Below, in pieces: positions 34,517 through 43,245 of a DNA stretch of 64,000 nucleotides. The DNA lies in assembly GCF_030811455.1 (NCBI RefSeq), contig NZ_JAUSQU010000001.1, forward strand, positions 310,001 through 374,000, in the 5' to 3' direction. A model generated the notes under the pieces. The model saw nothing but the letters and a program-made list of their open reading frames with translations. It did no database searches and had not been told where the DNA came from. Every line of letters starts with the position of its first letter. Within the stretch, counting starts at the first letter, position 1. The DNA is from Streptosporangium lutulentum (GTDB taxonomy: Bacteria; Actinomycetota; Actinomycetes; Streptosporangiales; Streptosporangiaceae). Made by a program: the position numbers and the translations under genes.

Positions 34517-35692
34517 ATGAACCTTGCCGAATACCGGCTGCGGGCCAGATCCTGGCTGGAGGCCAACGCCCCGGACGCCGAGGCCGAGGGCGGCTCGGAC
34601 GCGGGTGGCGTCACCGCCGCGCAGGACTTCATGGCGCGTCTGTACGACGCGGGCTACTCGGGGATCACCTGGCCGCGAGAGTGGGGCGGGCAGGGGCTGA
34701 CCCAGGCGGAGGAACGGGCCTTCGCGGAGGAGGCCAAGGACTTCACGCTGCCGACCTACGTGTTCTCCATCGGGCTGGGCATGTGCGGGCCGACCCTGGT
34801 CGACCTCGGAACCCCCGAGCAGAAGGCGCGTCACCTCCGGCCCCTGCTGCGGGGCGAGGAGATCTGGTGCCAGCTCTTCTCCGAACCGGGGGCGGGCAGC
34901 GACGTCGCCGCCCTGCAGACCCGGGCGACGCAGACAGAGGACGGCTGGGTGGTCGACGGCCAGAAGGTCTGGACCTCGGTCGCCCAGCACGCCTCCTTCG
35001 GCCTGCTGCTCACCCGCACCGACGTGGACGTCCCCAAGCACAAGGGGCTGTCGATGTTCATCGTGGACATGCGCGCCCCCGGCGTCACCGTCCGGCCGCT
35101 GAGGGACATGACCGGCCGCGCCCATTTCAACGAGATCTTCTTCGACGACGTGCACATCCCCGCGGAGAACCTGATCGGCCAGGTCAACGACGGCTGGAGC
35201 TGCGCGGTCACGACCCTCCTGCACGAGCGCCTGTCCATCTCCAGCGGCGTCGGCATGGGCGGCCAGAAGGACAATCCAGTCGCCTTCGAGACACTGCGCC
35301 ACACCGTCGACACCGCGGATCCCGTGGTCAAGGACCAGCTCGTCGAGCTCTACATCCGCTCCCGGGCGCTCGCCCTGTTCAACCAGCGGCTCTCCCAGGA
35401 GACCAAGGCCGGGATCTTCCCCGGCGCCCGGGGCAGCGCCGCCAAGCTGCTGCTGGCCGAACTGACCATGTTCCAGGCCGACCTGGCCACCTCCCTGGCG
35501 GGTCCCGAGGCGGTCGCCTACGAGGACGACGGCCGGCTGGCCGGCTCCATCTCGACGGCCCCCGGCCTGTCCCTCGGCGGCGGCACCAACGAGATCATGC
35601 GCAATATCGTCGGCGACCGGGTGCTGAACCTGCCGCCCGAGCCCCGGGTGGACAAGTCCGTGCCGTTCAAGGACCTGAAGGTGAGCGGGTGA
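34517..35692 (+). CDS. Acyl-CoA dehydrogenase, large partner
   Basis: 391 aa with the three-part acyl-CoA dehydrogenase fold: an N-terminal helical domain, the beta domain with LFSEPGAGSDVAALQT, GWVVDGQKVWTS and NEIFFDDVHIPAENLIG, and the C-terminal FAD-binding helices (GGGTNEIMRNIVGDRVL). It oxidises an acyl-CoA to the trans-2-enoyl-CoA with FAD. The unequal pair with the next gene resembles the actinobacterial FadE alpha2beta2 heterotetramers that act on steroid side chains or branched substrates; that pairing is inferred. ATG at 34517 follows TTGGAGCG. Confidence 0.9.
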   Translation: MNLAEYRLRARSWLEANAPDAEAEGGSDAGGVTAAQDFMARLYDAGYSGITWPREWGGQGLTQAEERAFAEEAKDFTLPTYVFSIGLGMCGPTLVDLGTPEQKARHLRPLLRGEEIWCQLFSEPGAGSDVAALQTRATQTEDGWVVDGQKVWTSVAQHASFGLLLTRTDVDVPKHKGLSMFIVDMRAPGVTVRPLRDMTGRAHFNEIFFDDVHIPAENLIGQVNDGWSCAVTTLLHERLSISSGVGMGGQKDNPVAFETLRHTVDTADPVVKDQLVELYIRSRALALFNQRLSQETKAGIFPGARGSAAKLLLAELTMFQADLATSLAGPEAVAYEDDGRLAGSISTAPGLSLGGGTNEIMRNIVGDRVLNLPPEPRVDKSVPFKDLKVSG

Positions 35693-35858
35693 TCTCCCGC
35701 GTGAGGCCGGGGAGCCGGCCCGGCGGCGAGGACGCCGCCGCTCGCGCATCCGGCGGCGCGGCCGTTCCCGCCGCCGGACACACCGTCGCGTCACGCGGCA
35801 CCATGCGGCGTTTCCTCCCCGGGGCCGAAGCCCGGGATCTCCACCCTGGAGGTACCCG

Positions 35859-36839
35859 ATGAAACTCGTGCTCACCGAGGAGCAGCGGGAACTGCGCGGC
35901 GCGGTCCGTTCCTTTCTCGCCTCCGTCTCGCCGCTGCCCGCGGTCCGGCGGGCCGCCGAGTCCGAGCTCGGCCACGACCCCGAGGTCTACCGGCGGCTCA
36001 ACGGCGAACTCGGACTCGCCGGACTCGCCATCCCGGAGGAGTACGGCGGAGCCGGAGCCGGATACGCCGAGCTCGCGGTCGTCCTGGAGGAGACCGGGGC
36101 GGCGCTGCTGCCGGGGCCCTTCCTGGCCACCACCCTCGCCGCGATCCTGCTGACGGAGGTGGGGGACAAGGAGTCGCTGCCCGGCATCGCCGCGGGAACC
36201 ACGGTCGCGACCGTGGCGCTCGACGGCGACCGTGCGCTCAACGGGGCCGAGGCCGACGTGATCCTGGCGGTCGACGGCACGCGGGTCCGGGCCGTCCGGG
36301 GCGGCGACCGTACCCCGCTGACCACCCTGGACCCGACGCGCAGGCAGGCGCGGGTGGAACTGGGCCCGGGAGAGGAGATCGCCTCGTCCGAGGCGGCCGT
36401 GGCGCGGGCCAGAGACCTCTTCGCGGTGGCGGTGGCCGCCGAGCAACTCGGAGTGCTGCGGGCCTCGCTGGACGCCATCGTGGCCTACGCCGGGGTCAGG
36501 GTGACCTTCGGCCGCCTTATCGGCTCCTACCAGGGGGTCAAGCACAAGCTCGCCGACATGCACTGCAAACTGGAACAGGCCGAGTCGATCGTCCGCCACG
36601 CGGCCTGGGCGGCCGACGAGGCGCCCGGCGAGCTGCCCACGGCCGCCGCGCTCGCCCAGGCCTACGTCGGCCGGGCCTGCTTCGAGGTGGCCCGCGACAG
36701 CCTCCTGCTGCACGGTGGAATCGGTTTCACCTGGGAGCACGACGCGCATCTCTATTACAAGAGAGCCAAAGCCGACGAGGTGCTCCTCGGCCCGTCGCGG
36801 ACCCACCGAGCCCGGCTCGCCGAGCTGCTGGAGCTCTGA
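35859..36839 (+). CDS. Acyl-CoA dehydrogenase, short partner
   Basis: A 326-aa dehydrogenase shorter than the usual 380-400 aa, with weak central FAD-contact motifs and a clear C-terminus (RVTFGRLIGSYQGVKHKLADM, LLLHGGIGFTWEHDAHLYYKRAK split over two stretches). Short, divergent copies next to a full-length one are typical of the second subunit of heterotetrameric FadE enzymes in actinobacteria. It is preceded by GGAGG at the right distance. A gap of 166 bp separates it from the large partner; the acyl-CoA synthetase follows after 60 bp. Confidence 0.88.
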   Translation: MKLVLTEEQRELRGAVRSFLASVSPLPAVRRAAESELGHDPEVYRRLNGELGLAGLAIPEEYGGAGAGYAELAVVLEETGAALLPGPFLATTLAAILLTEVGDKESLPGIAAGTTVATVALDGDRALNGAEADVILAVDGTRVRAVRGGDRTPLTTLDPTRRQARVELGPGEEIASSEAAVARARDLFAVAVAAEQLGVLRASLDAIVAYAGVRVTFGRLIGSYQGVKHKLADMHCKLEQAESIVRHAAWAADEAPGELPTAAALAQAYVGRACFEVARDSLLLHGGIGFTWEHDAHLYYKRAKADEVLLGPSRTHRARLAELLEL

Positions 36840-36846
36840 GGAGGCC

Positions 36847-36899
36847 GGTGAGGATCCGAGGAGATTCAAGGAGAGCTGAGGAGAGCCGAGGAGAGTCGC
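36847..36899 (+). promoter_or_regulatory. Array of Shine-Dalgarno-like GAGGA repeats
   Basis: About five purine-rich repeats of the type GAGGAGAGCC at roughly 10-nt spacing fill the gap before the synthetase start. The last lies 7 to 8 bases before the ATG. It may hold ribosomes near the start, or it may be slippage debris. Confidence 0.55.
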
Positions 36900-38492
36900 A
36901 TGCCTGAAACCAGTCTTCCGCCCGGCTTCTACAAGATCGCGGAGGCCGACCCGGACCGCCGCGCGGTGATCGACGCCGACGGCACCGTGACGACCTTCGG
37001 CGAGTTGCTCGCCAGGGTCAACCAGGTGTCGCACGGCCTGCGGGCCCGCGGGCTCGGCACGGGCGACGTGGTCGCGGGAGTGCTGCCCAACGGGCTCGAC
37101 GCGGTGGTCATGCTGCTGGCCACCGGGCAGGTGGAGCTGTACTACGTGCCCGTCAACTGGCACCTCACGGCCGCGGAGATCGACTACATCCTGGCCGACT
37201 GCGACGCCAAGGTCGTGATCGAAGATCGGGCACACCCGGCGGAGAACACGGCCGAGGGCGTCGCCGAGCCTGCCGCCATGACCGTTCCCGAGCCTGCCGC
37301 CGTGACCGTTCCCGAGCCGGTCGCGGGACGGCCCCCGGCCATCGCCGAGCCGGCCGCGAGAGAAACCGTGACCGTCTCCGAGCTGGCCGAGGGGCAGCCG
37401 GTGACCGCCCCGGAGAACCGGTCGTCCGGAGCGATCATGTGGTACACCTCGGGCACCACCGGCTTCCCCAAGGGGGTGCAGCGGCCGTTGTCCGGCCGCG
37501 AGCCGGAGGCGGCCGTCCCCCTCGCCACCTGGTTCCTCGGAGAGGTCTGCGACCTGCGACCCGGCGACGAGATCCACCTGGTGACCTCGCCGATGTACCA
37601 CTCGGCCCCGTGCGCGCACACCGTCTTCGCACTCCATCTGGGCCACACCCTGGTCATCACCCCGAGGTTCGAGCCGGTGAGCATCCTGGAGCTGATCGAG
37701 AAGCACCGCGTGACCAACGCCCTGATGGTCCCGACGATGTTCCACCGGATGCTGCGGCTTCCACCGGAGGTCCGGGAGCGATACGACGTGTCGTCGCTCC
37801 GGCAGGTGATCCACACCGGCGCGGCCTGCCCGGTGGCGGTCAAGAAGGGGATCATGGACTGGTGGGGTCCGGTCCTGTACGAGTACTACGGCTCCACCGA
37901 GTCGGCCATCGCCTTCTCCATCAAGCCTCACGACTGGCTGGAACACCCCGGCACCGTCGGCCGCCCCGTTCCGGGCTTCGAGGCGAGGATCCTCGGCCCG
38001 GACGGTGAGGAACTTCCCGCGGGGGAGCCCGGCATGATCTACGTCAAGTCGGGCCAGGGCCGCTTCCAGTATCGCAAGGACCCCCAGAAGACCGCCTCCA
38101 GCATGCGTGGCGAGTGGTACGCCCCGGGTGACATCGGCTTCATGGACAAGGACGGTTTCCTGTTCCTGTGCGACCGCCGTACCGACCTGATCATTTCCGG
38201 CGGGGTGAACATCTATCCGGCGGAGATCGAGGCGGCGCTGCTGGAGCACCCGTCGGTCGCCGACGTCGCGGTGATCGGCGTGCCCGACGAGGAGTGGGGC
38301 CACAGGGTGGTCGCGCTGGTCCAGCCGGTGCCCGGCGCCCGGCCCTCCCCGGACGAACTGCTGGAACACCTCGGCCCGCGCATCGCGCGCTTCAAGCACC
38401 CCAAAGCCGTCGAGTTCCGTGACGAGCTGCCCCGGACCCCTACGGGAAAGCTCTCCCGGTCCAAGGTCAGGGAGGAATACCTGGCCCGGTAG
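36900..38492 (+). CDS. Acyl-CoA synthetase (FadD-type, AMP-forming)
   Basis: A 530-aa member of the ANL superfamily: ATP-binding P-loop MWYTSGTTGFPKGVQ, YEYYGSTES (A5), GEWYAPGDIGFMDKDGFL (A7) and the catalytic Lys motif PRTPTGKLSRSKV. It activates a carboxylate to acyl-AMP and then acyl-CoA, feeding the two dehydrogenases upstream. Between A2 and the P-loop it carries a 50-residue Pro/Glu/Val insert (AEPAAMTVPEPAAVTVPEP ...), partly made of a 24-bp tandem duplication. Relatives go straight from the VVIEDR-like strand to the P-loop. Confidence 0.9.
   Translation: MPETSLPPGFYKIAEADPDRRAVIDADGTVTTFGELLARVNQVSHGLRARGLGTGDVVAGVLPNGLDAVVMLLATGQVELYYVPVNWHLTAAEIDYILADCDAKVVIEDRAHPAENTAEGVAEPAAMTVPEPAAVTVPEPVAGRPPAIAEPAARETVTVSELAEGQPVTAPENRSSGAIMWYTSGTTGFPKGVQRPLSGREPEAAVPLATWFLGEVCDLRPGDEIHLVTSPMYHSAPCAHTVFALHLGHTLVITPRFEPVSILELIEKHRVTNALMVPTMFHRMLRLPPEVRERYDVSSLRQVIHTGAACPVAVKKGIMDWWGPVLYEYYGSTESAIAFSIKPHDWLEHPGTVGRPVPGFEARILGPDGEELPAGEPGMIYVKSGQGRFQYRKDPQKTASSMRGEWYAPGDIGFMDKDGFLFLCDRRTDLIISGGVNIYPAEIEAALLEHPSVADVAVIGVPDEEWGHRVVALVQPVPGARPSPDELLEHLGPRIARFKHPKAVEFRDELPRTPTGKLSRSKVREEYLAR
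37266..37313 (+). repeat. Tandem 24-bp repeat inside the acyl-CoA synthetase gene
   Basis: Two copies of a 24-bp unit (GAGCCTGCCGCC then A/G, then TGACCGTTCCC) encode EPAAMTVP and EPAAVTVP. They start a larger repetitive insert that extends to about 37420. Confidence 0.85.
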
Positions 38493-38678
38493 GCGCGGGC
38501 TCCGGGAGCGCGGAGAGCGGCCCGTAGGTGAGGCCCCGGGAGTGCCCGGGGCCCGGTGGGTACGGGCGTCGGTCGGCGCGGTGCCGTGGCCGGAGTCCCG
38601 GCACGGCACCGTGCGAGCCGCGCGGCCCGTCGGCCGCACCCCCCCGGGACGCGGTGGTGTCGTGGGGGTTCGGCGGTG

Positions 38679-39779
38679 CTACAGGGGGATCCATTCGGTG
38701 GAGGTGGTGACGGCGTCGAGGAGGTCGGGGATCGGGTCGATGCCGATGCCGGGTCCGGTGGGGACGCTCAGGTGGCCGTCGTGCAGTTCGAAGGGCGGGG
38801 TGATGTCGGTGGTGTAGTAGCGGTCGGAGGCGGAGGTGTCGCCGGGCAGGGTGAAGCCGGGCAGGGCGGCCAGGGCGACGTTGGCGGCGCGGCCGATGCC
38901 GGTCTCCAGCATGCCGCCGCACCAGACGGCGATGCCGTGGGCCTGGGCGAGGTCGTGGATGCGGCGGGCTTCGAGGTAGCCGCCGACGCGGCCGGGTTTG
39001 ATGTTGATGATGGAGCAGGCGCCCAGGGTGATGGCGGCGGCGGCGTGGGCGGCCGATTCGATGGACTCGTCCAGGCAGATGGGGGTGGTGATCTTCTGGG
39101 CGAGGTGGGCGTGCTGGATCAGGTCGTCGTGGGCGAGGGGTTGTTCGATGAGCAGCAGGTCGTAGGGGTCGAGTTTGGCCAGGTGCGGGGCGTCGGTGAG
39201 GGTGTAGGCGGCGTTGGCGTCGACCTGGAGGAGCAGGTCGGGGCCGAAGTGTTCGCGGACGGCGCGGACGGGGGCCAGGTCGTTGCCGGGTTCGATCTTG
39301 AGTTTGATGCGCCGGTAGCCCTCCTCGAGGTAGCCGGTGACGGCCTCGAGGAGCTCGGGGATGGAGTTCATGATGCCGACCGATACCCCGCTGGGCACGC
39401 GGTCGCCCGCGGCGCCGAGGTAGGTGGCCAGGGATTGGCCGCCGGTGCGGAGCTGGGCGTCCAGGACGGCGGTGTGCAGGGCGGCTTTGGCCATGCGGTG
39501 GCCTTTGAAGGGATGCAGGGCGCGTTCGACGTTGTGGGCGTCGGGGTTCGGGGGCAGGGCGGGGATGAGAAAGCGGCGCAGGACGTCGGCGGCGCCGTCG
39601 ACGTATTCGGGGGAGTACAGCGGGTCGGACATGGCCACGCATTCGGCCCAGCCCTCGGCGTCGGGAGTGGCGACCCGCAGGAGGAGCACGTCGCGTTCGG
39701 TCTCGGTGCCGAACGAGGTGCGAAACGGGGTGATGAGCGGCATCGCGATCCGGCGGAGCTCAATCCCAGTGATCTTCAC
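38679..39779 (-). CDS. N-succinylamino acid racemase / o-succinylbenzoate synthase (enolase superfamily)
   Basis: A 366-aa enolase-superfamily protein with all catalytic residues of the OSBS/NSAR group: K159-x-K161 (IKLKIEPGND), metal ligands D187 (VDANAAY), E212 (IEQPL) and D237 (LDESIE), and K261 (INIKPGRVGG). The family makes o-succinylbenzoate in menaquinone synthesis or racemises N-succinyl amino acids. No men genes are near. Instead a GNAT transferase and an M20 hydrolase are translationally coupled to it, the same set that in Geobacillus kaustophilus converts D- to L-amino acids, so NSAR is favoured. GTG start overlaps the GNAT stop (GTGA). Its 3' half is unusually GTG/GGTG-rich. Confidence 0.88.
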   Translation of the reverse strand: MKITGIELRRIAMPLITPFRTSFGTETERDVLLLRVATPDAEGWAECVAMSDPLYSPEYVDGAADVLRRFLIPALPPNPDAHNVERALHPFKGHRMAKAALHTAVLDAQLRTGGQSLATYLGAAGDRVPSGVSVGIMNSIPELLEAVTGYLEEGYRRIKLKIEPGNDLAPVRAVREHFGPDLLLQVDANAAYTLTDAPHLAKLDPYDLLLIEQPLAHDDLIQHAHLAQKITTPICLDESIESAAHAAAAITLGACSIINIKPGRVGGYLEARRIHDLAQAHGIAVWCGGMLETGIGRAANVALAALPGFTLPGDTSASDRYYTTDITPPFELHDGHLSVPTGPGIGIDPIPDLLDAVTTSTEWIPL

Positions 39780-40765
39780 GTTCTCTCCCTCTTGTCGCCG
39801 CTTTCATTCAGACCCCGCGCGAGGCGGGGTTCGTCCTCCGTACGTCGTTCAACGACGTATCCACCCTCACGCGCGAACCCCGTCACCCGGGCACCGTCCT
39901 TCATCAGCCCGCCCAGCACGTCGCGTACGGCGTGCCGCCAGGCCTTGGCCGCGCCGGGATCGGTGCGGCGCAGGCCCTCGATGTCCTCGGGAACGGCCAC
40001 CAGCACCGTGCGCGCGTCGGCCCGCCCGAGGACCGGCCGGCCGTCGCGGTCGCTCAGCGCGGCCACCGCCCCGGACGGGACCCGCGGGGGGTGGGGTCGC
40101 CGCCGGGCGGCGGCCAGGACGTGCGGTTCGGACAGCCGCCAGACGGCGAGCACCCGGTCGGACTCGTCTCCGGCGTTGATCGCGTCGTCCATGGCGCCGT
40201 AGAAGGAGGGCAGGTACTCCTCCGGGCGGGCGCCGAGCTTGGCCAGGTTGAAGTGCGCGTTGCGCCGGACCAGCGGGTCGTAGGTCCAGGTGATCCGTTC
40301 CAGGCCGCGCTCCAGTGCCCAGGCGCGCTGGTGCAGTTTGAGCGCGAACCCGATCCCGCGTCCGATCGAGGCGCCGGTGACGTGCGAGTGCAGCACCTGT
40401 CCGGGGGGTGCGCCCAGGAACGCCACCGAGGCGCCCACCAGGCGGTCACCGTCGTAGGCCCCGGCCACGTAGTTGCCCGCGTGCGACAACGCCCGCATCA
40501 TCTCCACCGAGATCGGCGCGCTGGCGGGGTCGGGGCGCCAGATGTCGTCGAACAGCCGGAAGACGTCCTCGAAGTCGCCGATCTCGAACAACTCCACGAC
40601 GCGCACCCCGCCGGCTGCCGTGGCGAGGGCGTGCTCCTCGTCCCGAGGCTGGGGATCTCGCGGTCCGTCGCCGCCGGGCCGGCCGTTCCGGGGCCCGTCG
40701 TCCCGGGGTCCGTCGCCCTGGAGCCCGTCGCCCTGGAGCCCGTCGCCTCGGGGAGAGGCCGTCAC
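39776..40765 (-). CDS. GNAT-family acyltransferase (probable N-succinyltransferase)
   Basis: 329 aa from GTG at 40765, overlapping the M20 stop. After a 40-residue Gly/Asp/Pro/Arg-rich head built of near-repeats (GDGLQGDGLQGDGPRD) comes a GNAT-type domain: FLGAPPGQVLHSHVTGASIG (acetyl/acyl-CoA loop), IGFALKLHQRAWALERGLE and ITWTYDPLVRRNAHFNLAKLGA. The last block is typical of the COG3375-like GNATs found beside NSAR. By analogy with the Geobacillus pathway it would transfer succinyl from succinyl-CoA to a D-amino acid. The low-complexity head is odd and probably dispensable. Confidence 0.82.
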   Translation of the reverse strand: MTASPRGDGLQGDGLQGDGPRDDGPRNGRPGGDGPRDPQPRDEEHALATAAGGVRVVELFEIGDFEDVFRLFDDIWRPDPASAPISVEMMRALSHAGNYVAGAYDGDRLVGASVAFLGAPPGQVLHSHVTGASIGRGIGFALKLHQRAWALERGLERITWTYDPLVRRNAHFNLAKLGARPEEYLPSFYGAMDDAINAGDESDRVLAVWRLSEPHVLAAARRRPHPPRVPSGAVAALSDRDGRPVLGRADARTVLVAVPEDIEGLRRTDPGAAKAWRHAVRDVLGGLMKDGARVTGFAREGGYVVERRTEDEPRLARGLNESGDKRERT

Positions 40766-41856
40766 CTGCCGTCCTTCCCCGTCAGCACGGAGGCGACCAG
40801 TTCGGTGAGCAGCTCCGTCCTGATGGGCATCTCCGAGACGACCACGTGCTCGTGGGGCGCGTGCGCGCCACCGCCCAGCGCGCCCAGCCCGTCGAGCGTG
40901 GGACAGCCGACCCCCGCGCTGAAGTTGCCGTCCGAGGCCCCGCCCACGGAGACCGCGCGCAACGGTTCCATGTCCAGATCCTTCGCGATCCGGCAGGCCA
41001 GCTCGAACAGCTCCGCCGCGGCGGCCTCCTCCATGGGAGGACGGTTCGGTCCCCCGTCCACCTGCAGCCGGGTTCCCGGGATCCGGGGGGTGAGCGCCCG
41101 CACCAGCTCGTCCACCCGCGTCTGCTCCGCGATGCTGGCGGACCGGACGTCCACGCTCACCTTCGCCAGCGCGGGCACGGTGTTGACCGTGACGCCCCCC
41201 GACAGCACGGTCGGCGTGACCGTGGTCGTCCCCTGGCCGAGCGTGCTGAGCGCGAGGATCTGGTGGGCGAGCTCGATGCCGGCGTTCGCGCCCTTCTCCG
41301 GTTCGAGGCCGGCGTGTGCCGCCTTGCCGTACACGGTGATCTCGTAGTTGGAGGTGCCCTTGCGCGCGGTCTTCAGGGCGCCGCCCTCCCCACTGGCCTC
41401 CAGCACGAACGTGGCCGCGCACTCGCGCGCCGTCTCCTCGATCAGCGCGCGTGAGGACGGCGAGCCGACCTCCTCGTCCCCGGTGACCAGCACGCACACC
41501 CCGTCCGGCGACGGCAGCGCGGCCAGCGCGTGAAACGCCTGCACCAGCCCGGCCTTCATGTCGAACACCCCCGGGCCGCGGGCGATCCCGTCGGTGAGCG
41601 ACCAGGGAATCCTCTCCAGCGTCCCGATCGGCCAGACGGTGTCGTGATGGCCGAGGATCAGGACCCGGGGCGTGCCGAAGGTCCACCGCAGATGGGTCAC
41701 CCCGTCGATCACGATCGTCTCCGGGCGCGCGCCCAGCCTCCGGAACCCCTGCTCGGCGACCACCGCGGCGCTGCGGGCCACCGCCTCGTGGTCGGCGGAG
41801 AACGACTCGCACCCGACGAGCTCCTCCAGGTCCTCCAGCATGTGCCCCAGATTCAT
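40762..41856 (-). CDS. M20-family metallohydrolase (probable N-succinyl-L-amino acid deacylase)
   Basis: A 364-aa carboxypeptidase G2/M20-type enzyme. Metal and catalytic residues: H70-x-D72 (LGHHDTVWP), D99 (VFDMKAG), E128-E129 (TGDEEVGSP) and the C-terminal HAPHEHVV; a dimerisation domain starts after about residue 170. M20 enzymes cleave N-acyl amino acids or dipeptides with two zinc ions. In this operon it fits the last step, hydrolysis of N-succinyl-L-amino acid to succinate and L-amino acid. It is coupled to both neighbours by 4-bp overlaps. Confidence 0.87.
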   Translation of the reverse strand: MNLGHMLEDLEELVGCESFSADHEAVARSAAVVAEQGFRRLGARPETIVIDGVTHLRWTFGTPRVLILGHHDTVWPIGTLERIPWSLTDGIARGPGVFDMKAGLVQAFHALAALPSPDGVCVLVTGDEEVGSPSSRALIEETARECAATFVLEASGEGGALKTARKGTSNYEITVYGKAAHAGLEPEKGANAGIELAHQILALSTLGQGTTTVTPTVLSGGVTVNTVPALAKVSVDVRSASIAEQTRVDELVRALTPRIPGTRLQVDGGPNRPPMEEAAAAELFELACRIAKDLDMEPLRAVSVGGASDGNFSAGVGCPTLDGLGALGGGAHAPHEHVVVSEMPIRTELLTELVASVLTGKDGR

Positions 41857-42965
41857 GCGGTCTCCTTCTCCAGCCCGACTTCCCGGCCGGACGCACCTGT
41901 GATCGTCGTACCCGCCGTCTCACCTGCTTGGACAGGCCTGCCCAATTCGGCGCGGAAAAGACGCAGGACGTTGCCGCCAATGATCTTGACGATCTCCTCG
42001 TCGGCGAAGCCGTGCTTGAGCAGGGCGTCGGTGACCAGGGGCAGACCGCGTGGCCCGTCGAGCCCCGGCAGGACGGCCATGGCGTCGATGCCGCTGTAGC
42101 TGAACCCCTCGCAACACGGCGGGGTGACGTCGTGCATGACCTCGCGCATGAAGTCGGGGCCCAGGCCCACGTGGTCGATCCCGCCGACGCTCACGACGTG
42201 TTCGATGTGGTCCACCAGCCGGTCCACGGTGTAGTCGGCCGGATCGTCCGACAGGAAGGCGGCCAGGAAGTTCACGCAGACGACGCCGCCGGTGGCGGCG
42301 ATGGCGCGAATCTGGTCGTCGGTGAGGTTGCGGTGATGGTCGCGCAGGGCGCGGGCCGAGGAATGGGTGGCCATCACCGGGCGGGTCGCGAGCTCCAGCA
42401 CGTGACCGACCCCGGAGGCGCCCAGATGCGAGACGTCGAAGATCATACCGAGGCGTTCCATCTCCGCCAGGACCTCCACCCCGGCCGCGGTCAGCCGGCT
42501 GCCGGTGGCGTCCTCCCCGCTGCCGTCGGCCAGAGGGGTGCGACCCCAGTGCGCGATCGAGGCCACCCGCACCCCCAGCCGATGCACGGTGGAGAACAAC
42601 TCCACGCTCGCGTCCAGCCCCGGCGCGCTCTCCAGCGCCAGCACCAGGGCGATCCGCCCCTCACCGAGCGCCTGATCGATCTGCGCCCCGTCCACGCACA
42701 ACCGCACCGCGTCGGCGTTGCCCTCGGCCAGCACGTGCGCACACTCGATCATGCGTAACGTCTGCCGCAGCGCCCCCTCCGGCCGATACTGGTCATCGAT
42801 GAAGACCGGCAGCACCTGCAGGTTCACCCCGCCCTCACGAAGCTGGGGCAACCACCGCTCACGAAAGAACGACGCCCACCGCTCCGGAGGCCGGGCGGAG
42901 ACCGCCATCAACAGGTCGTTGTGAGTATCGGCGACCACGGCGTCGCGGTGGAGGTCTGTGGACAC
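41853..42965 (-). CDS. M19-family membrane (renal-type) dipeptidase
   Basis: A 370-aa TIM-barrel dipeptidase: N-terminal metal motif DTHND (H15, D17), central Glu in LALESAPGLD, ATHSSARAL and the DHHRNLTDDQI block, and GGIDHVGLGPDF. M19 enzymes hydrolyse dipeptides with D-residues at the C-terminus, including L-D and D-D types. It is the first gene of the four-gene operon and could release D-amino acids from cell-wall dipeptides for the downstream N-succinyl pathway. No signal peptide, so the dipeptides would be cut in the cytoplasm. GTG start. Confidence 0.9.
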   Translation of the reverse strand: MSTDLHRDAVVADTHNDLLMAVSARPPERWASFFRERWLPQLREGGVNLQVLPVFIDDQYRPEGALRQTLRMIECAHVLAEGNADAVRLCVDGAQIDQALGEGRIALVLALESAPGLDASVELFSTVHRLGVRVASIAHWGRTPLADGSGEDATGSRLTAAGVEVLAEMERLGMIFDVSHLGASGVGHVLELATRPVMATHSSARALRDHHRNLTDDQIRAIAATGGVVCVNFLAAFLSDDPADYTVDRLVDHIEHVVSVGGIDHVGLGPDFMREVMHDVTPPCCEGFSYSGIDAMAVLPGLDGPRGLPLVTDALLKHGFADEEIVKIIGGNVLRLFRAELGRPVQAGETAGTTITGASGREVGLEKETA

Positions 42966-43029
42966 GGGCAGGCCCTTCTACGCAGGTGACTCTCGTTCGT
43001 CATGACGTTATCGAGAGTGTGATTCTTTC

Positions 43030-43055
43030 GCCCGGACGGGTGCGCCCGTCCGGGC
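43030..43055. terminator. Strong 11-bp hairpin between the dipeptidase operon and the monooxygenase gene
   Basis: GCCCGGACGGG (43030-43040) pairs perfectly with CCCGTCCGGGC (43045-43055) around a TGCG loop. It lies about 190 bp after the stop of the minus-strand monooxygenase and upstream of the dipeptidase start, so it most likely ends the monooxygenase transcript. Confidence 0.65.
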
Positions 43056-43245
43056 AGGGGAGCGGTTCCCCGCTCAAGCGGGCGTGCTCGTCCGGACGGG
43101 GGTCCCGCTCGGGCGGGCGCGGTCTCCCCGGCTGTTTCCCACCTGTTCCCACCTGGACGGGTGGCGCGGGGAACCCCGGCCGGGCACGGGGGACGAGCGC
43201 ACGGCACCCGCGGTGAGAAGGCCGCGGATTCCGTGCCGGGACGGG

